Part shown: positions 61,728 through 64,000 of the stretch, piece after piece | Layout: every line of letters starts with the position of its first letter | How positions within the stretch are numbered: position 1 is the stretch's first letter | Source: JASGDC01 sp047605865 | Lineage (GTDB): Bacteria; Actinomycetota; Actinomycetes; Actinomycetales; Micrococcaceae | DNA: 64,000 bases | Direction: 5' to 3' | Assembly (NCBI GenBank): GCA_047605865.1 | Contig: JASGFC010000005.1 | Coordinates: forward strand, 1-64,000 | The notes under the pieces: model-generated | Seen by the model: only the letters and a program-made list of their open reading frames with translations | Told to the model about the DNA's origin: nothing | Database searches by the model: none | Made by a program: the position numbers and the translations under genes

Positions 61728-61773
61728 CATACTATTCTTACTCATCGTGGTTTTAATGAGTTAGAATAGTGTG
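61728..61773. promoter_or_regulatory. Long inverted repeat upstream of dnaJ
   Basis: Arms catactattcttactcat (61728-61745) and atgagttagaatagtgtg (61756-61773) around a 10-bp spacer; 16 Watson-Crick pairs, one G-U and one mismatch. It is 40 bp before dnaJ and differs from CIRCE and from the HAIR consensus. It includes tagaat, a possible -10. Probably an operator or a terminator-like hairpin. Confidence 0.55.
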
Positions 61774-61812
61774 TAATATTCGGGTTCCCTTTTCAACGTT
61801 AGGAAATAATTA

Positions 61813-62970
61813 GTGGCAGATCATTATGCAGCTTTAGGTCTTTCAAGAGACGCAACTGACGAAGAAATTAAAAAGGCATACAAAAAACTCGCACGCAAAC
61901 TTCACCCTGATATCAATGATGCACCTGATGCTTCAGAACAGTTTAAAGCTGTTACCCATGCTTATGAGGTTCTCTCAGACCCACAAAAACGTGCAAACTA
62001 TGATCGAACCGGAAACGATAATGGCCAAAATACTGGTTTTGGTGGCTTCGGCGGTTTTGAAGGCTTTGGCGATGCTCAAAGCTTTGACCTCAACGATATC
62101 TTCAACATGTTTGGTGGTGGTTTTGCACAACAACAGCAAGGGCCTGCTTCTCGGAAACAGCGTGGTCAAGACGCACTCATTAACGTTAAACTAAGCCTTG
62201 AGGATGCAGTTTTTGGTGCAGAAAAACAAGTAGAAGTTCATACTGCTATTGCTTGTCCTACTTGTCATGGAGAATGTACACAACCAGGTACTGAGATGAA
62301 AGAATGTACTTCTTGCCATGGTACTGGTCACATCCAACGGGCAATGCGTTCCATACTTGGTCAAGTCATGACAACAGCGCCATGTCCAACATGTAATGGA
62401 TACGGAACAACAATTCCTCATCCTTGTGTGGAATGTTCTGGGCATGGCCGTATTCGTAGCGACAAAACAATTACTGTTAAAATTCCAGCTGGTATCAAGA
62501 CAGGAAACCGTATCCAACTTGCTGGTAAAGGTGAAGTTGGCCCAGGAGCTGGACCAGCAGGCGATCTTTACCTTGAAATAACAGTCCAAGAAGATCAAAT
62601 CTTTAAACGTCAAGGCGATGACCTCATCACAACCATGACTATCCCTATGACAGCAGCAGCTTTAGGCACCACCATTACGCTTAATACTTTCGATGGGGAA
62701 CAGGCTGTAAAACTTGAACCTGGAGTACAAACTGGACATATTGCTACTCTCAAAGGAAAAGGCGTTACTCGTTTTAACGGAACTAACCGTGGTGATATTA
62801 AGATTCAACTGCAAGTAGAAACTCCTCAGAACCTTGATAAACAAGAGCAACAGCTGCTGCGTCAACTTGCTGAACTCCGTGGTGAAACAGCAAGCACTGG
62901 GGAAGTGCTCACTCAAAAAAGTAGCAATAATGGTTTCTTCTCAAAAATGAAGGATACCTTCCTCAAGTAA
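61813..62970 (+). CDS. dnaJ: Molecular chaperone DnaJ (DnaJ2 type)
   Basis: 385 residues. The J-domain has KKLARKLHPDINDA (HPD at about residues 31-33), then a Gly/Phe-rich segment (about 73-110), a zinc domain with four cysteine repeats, and a C-terminal substrate-binding domain. The repeats read CPTCHGEC, CTSCHGTG, CPTCNGYG and CVECSGHG (about 150-215); the first one has Cys where the last Gly is expected. It stimulates DnaK. No grpE or dnaK is adjacent. GTG start with gttagga upstream. rsmE follows with a one-base overlap. Confidence 0.93.
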   Translation: MADHYAALGLSRDATDEEIKKAYKKLARKLHPDINDAPDASEQFKAVTHAYEVLSDPQKRANYDRTGNDNGQNTGFGGFGGFEGFGDAQSFDLNDIFNMFGGGFAQQQQGPASRKQRGQDALINVKLSLEDAVFGAEKQVEVHTAIACPTCHGECTQPGTEMKECTSCHGTGHIQRAMRSILGQVMTTAPCPTCNGYGTTIPHPCVECSGHGRIRSDKTITVKIPAGIKTGNRIQLAGKGEVGPGAGPAGDLYLEITVQEDQIFKRQGDDLITTMTIPMTAAALGTTITLNTFDGEQAVKLEPGVQTGHIATLKGKGVTRFNGTNRGDIKIQLQVETPQNLDKQEQQLLRQLAELRGETASTGEVLTQKSSNNGFFSKMKDTFLK

Positions 62971-63695
62971 TGACGGCTCACCTCTTTTATCTTGTTCATG
63001 ATGCACCCTTTGACATTGACCAAACAGTTAGCATTACTGGAGATGAGTTCAAACATGCAATGGTGCGAAGAATTGAAGTAGGAGAAGAAATACTCCTTGC
63101 TGATGGCAAAGGTCAAAAGTTTCTCGCAAATGTTCAAGAAAAGTTAGCTGACTCACTTGTTTGTTTCCTCAAGAAAAAGATAAACGAAAAGCACGAAACT
63201 GACATCACCGTGGTACAGGCTCTTGCAAAAGGCGGCAGAGATGAAATGGCGCTTGAAATCTGTACAGAAATTGGTGCTCGTTCTTTTATTCCTTGGCAAG
63301 CAAAAAGAAGCATTGTTAAATGGAACAGTTCTAAAGAAAAGAAAATGGTGCAACGTTGGCAAGCAATAGCCCTCAATGCAGCAAAACAATCTCGCAGAAG
63401 TTTCATCCCTTCCATTGAAAAGTTAAAAGATAGTAAAGCTCTGCTACCACTCTTAAAGAACCAACAAATTTATGTCTTACATGAAGATGCTAGTACTGGC
63501 TTCAAAGATGTAACTATTGATTTTAAGAAACCAATAACGCTTATTGTAGGTCCTGAAGGCGGTATCACAGAAGAAGAACTTCAGCTTTTTAAACGTTCAG
63601 GCGCCACAACGGTGAATGTAAGCCAGAACATTCTTCGTTCTTCAACGGCTGCTGCAGTTGCACTTACACAACTGCTGTACTCTCAAAATCTCTGA
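62970..63695 (+). CDS. rsmE: 16S rRNA m3U1498 methyltransferase RsmE
   Basis: 241 residues, SPOUT fold with a knotted SAM site. It methylates N3 of U1498 in 16S rRNA. Blocks: HAMVRRIEVGEEILLADGKG-like HAMVRRIEVGEEIL near residue 30, QALAKGGRDEMALEICTEIG (about 77-96), AAKQSRRSFIP (about 135-145), LIVGPEGGITEEEL (about 191-204) and LRSSTAAAVAL near the end. Its ATG shares one base with the dnaJ stop. dnaJ-rsmE is a common actinobacterial pair. Confidence 0.93.
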   Translation: MTAHLFYLVHDAPFDIDQTVSITGDEFKHAMVRRIEVGEEILLADGKGQKFLANVQEKLADSLVCFLKKKINEKHETDITVVQALAKGGRDEMALEICTEIGARSFIPWQAKRSIVKWNSSKEKKMVQRWQAIALNAAKQSRRSFIPSIEKLKDSKALLPLLKNQQIYVLHEDASTGFKDVTIDFKKPITLIVGPEGGITEEELQLFKRSGATTVNVSQNILRSSTAAAVALTQLLYSQNL

Positions 63696-63766
63696 CCCTC
63701 TAGCTAAGGAATAAATCTCTTTGTTATCATGTTCTATACACGAAGGATTGAAAAGGAGCGCTAAAG

Positions 63767-64000
63767 ATGTCTACTAAAACAACACAAAGTAAAGCTAAGA
63801 AGAAGGATTCTCTTGAGGAGGAACTTCCAAGCCACGAAGTCGACCTTACTAAAGTTGCACAAAATAAAGTAAAGAGTCTTCTAGATCAAGAGGGCAGAGA
63901 TGATCTACGCCTTCGTATTGCTGTTCAACCTGGTGGGTGTTCTGGTCTTATCTATCAGTTATATTTTGACGAGCGTATGCTTGATGGCGATGCAGTCCGT
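63767..64000 (+). CDS. A-type iron-sulfur carrier (ErpA/IscA/HesB family), 3' end cut by the window
   Basis: 78 codons are visible, no stop before the edge. After a Lys/Glu-rich N-terminal stretch of about 30 residues comes the family core: KVAQNKVKSLLDQEG, then LRIAVQPGGCSGLIYQL (about residues 54-70), whose PGGCSG holds the first cluster-binding cysteine. The CGC motif near the C-terminus would lie beyond the window. These proteins receive Fe-S clusters and deliver them to target enzymes. The start is set by aaaggag 8 nt before the ATG. The extended N-terminus is longer than usual. Confidence 0.85.
   Translation, partial: MSTKTTQSKAKKKDSLEEELPSHEVDLTKVAQNKVKSLLDQEGRDDLRLRIAVQPGGCSGLIYQLYFDERMLDGDAVR

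Noticed and set aside
61728..61773. CIRCE element before dnaJ.
   Set aside because: The arms do not contain TTAGCACTC / GAGTGCTAA and the spacer is 10, not 9.
1..64000. CRISPR array, prophage or rRNA operon.
   Set aside because: No short regularly spaced repeats, phage structural genes or rRNA segments were seen on either strand.

Overview
The window is a dense, AT-rich chromosomal segment from a bacterium that I read as a low-GC member of the Actinomycetota. The basis is gene order and family type. The run trpE / Trp-associated membrane protein / HGxxPAAW protein / trpC-trpB-trpA / lgt / pyk / ANTAR response regulator / thioesterase / polA, the block rpsD / DUF6167-like / alaS / ruvX / mltG / aro genes / efp / nusB, and the block gmk / rpoZ / coaBC / metK / degenerate priA are all arrangements I know from Micrococcales and Actinomycetales. 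An exact genus cannot be named from the sequence. Several starts are GTG or TTG, and at least six genes look leaderless (a -10 box 6-8 nt before the start codon and no Shine-Dalgarno), which is common in this phylum.

Layout. 1-341 has no gene but holds several stable hairpins. 342-3792: a VanZ-like membrane protein, the GatD/MurT lipid II amidation pair and rsmI. 3814-7109: riboflavin operon ribD-ribE-ribB-ribA-ribH, with ribB and ribA separate rather than fused. 7168-14678: a TPM-family-like coiled-coil protein lacking its TPM domain, then the tryptophan operon and lgt. 14808-18865: pyk, a Dabb protein, an APH(3')-like kinase and an MHS-type transporter. 19006-19312: a broken OmdA (YdeI-like) gene and tRNA-Leu(CAA). 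19421-30195: response regulator, polA, uppP, rpsD, alaS, ruvX, mltG. 30207-35913: shikimate genes aroE-aroC-aroKB-aroQ, efp, nusB and a PH-like membrane protein. 36011-38919: a uracil permease followed by a DUF4143 ATPase gene framed by two 101-bp direct repeats. 38920-44397: gmk, rpoZ, split coaC/coaB, metK, priA. 44381-57368: a glycosyltransferase, a hydrolase, glpF-glpK, leuS, yceI, comEA-comEC, holA, a DUF1622 protein and rpsT. 57641-64000: lepA, hemW, a DUF4870 protein, dnaJ, rsmE and the start of an ErpA/IscA-type Fe-S carrier.

How it fits together. The content is mostly housekeeping: vitamin B2, tryptophan, chorismate and CoA synthesis, cell-wall assembly (MurT/GatD, UppP, MltG, Lgt) and translation. 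Two things stand out. First, the stretch between nusB and gmk, where related genomes usually carry the de novo pyrimidine operon, holds only a PH-like protein, an NCS2 uracil permease and the repeat-bounded ATPase, which suggests uracil salvage. Second, two usual fusions (RibBA and CoaBC) are split into overlapping genes while AroK-AroB is fused.

The most system-like element is 37310-38837: a single DUF4143 ATPase gene whose promoter region carries two near-identical palindromes exactly 40 bp apart, bracketed by 92%-identical 101-bp repeats that each end in a 40-bp palindrome. Other regulatory candidates are an 18-bp-arm inverted repeat before dnaJ (no hrcA and no CIRCE nearby), hairpins in the rpsD and rpsT leaders, and two inverted repeats before yceI.
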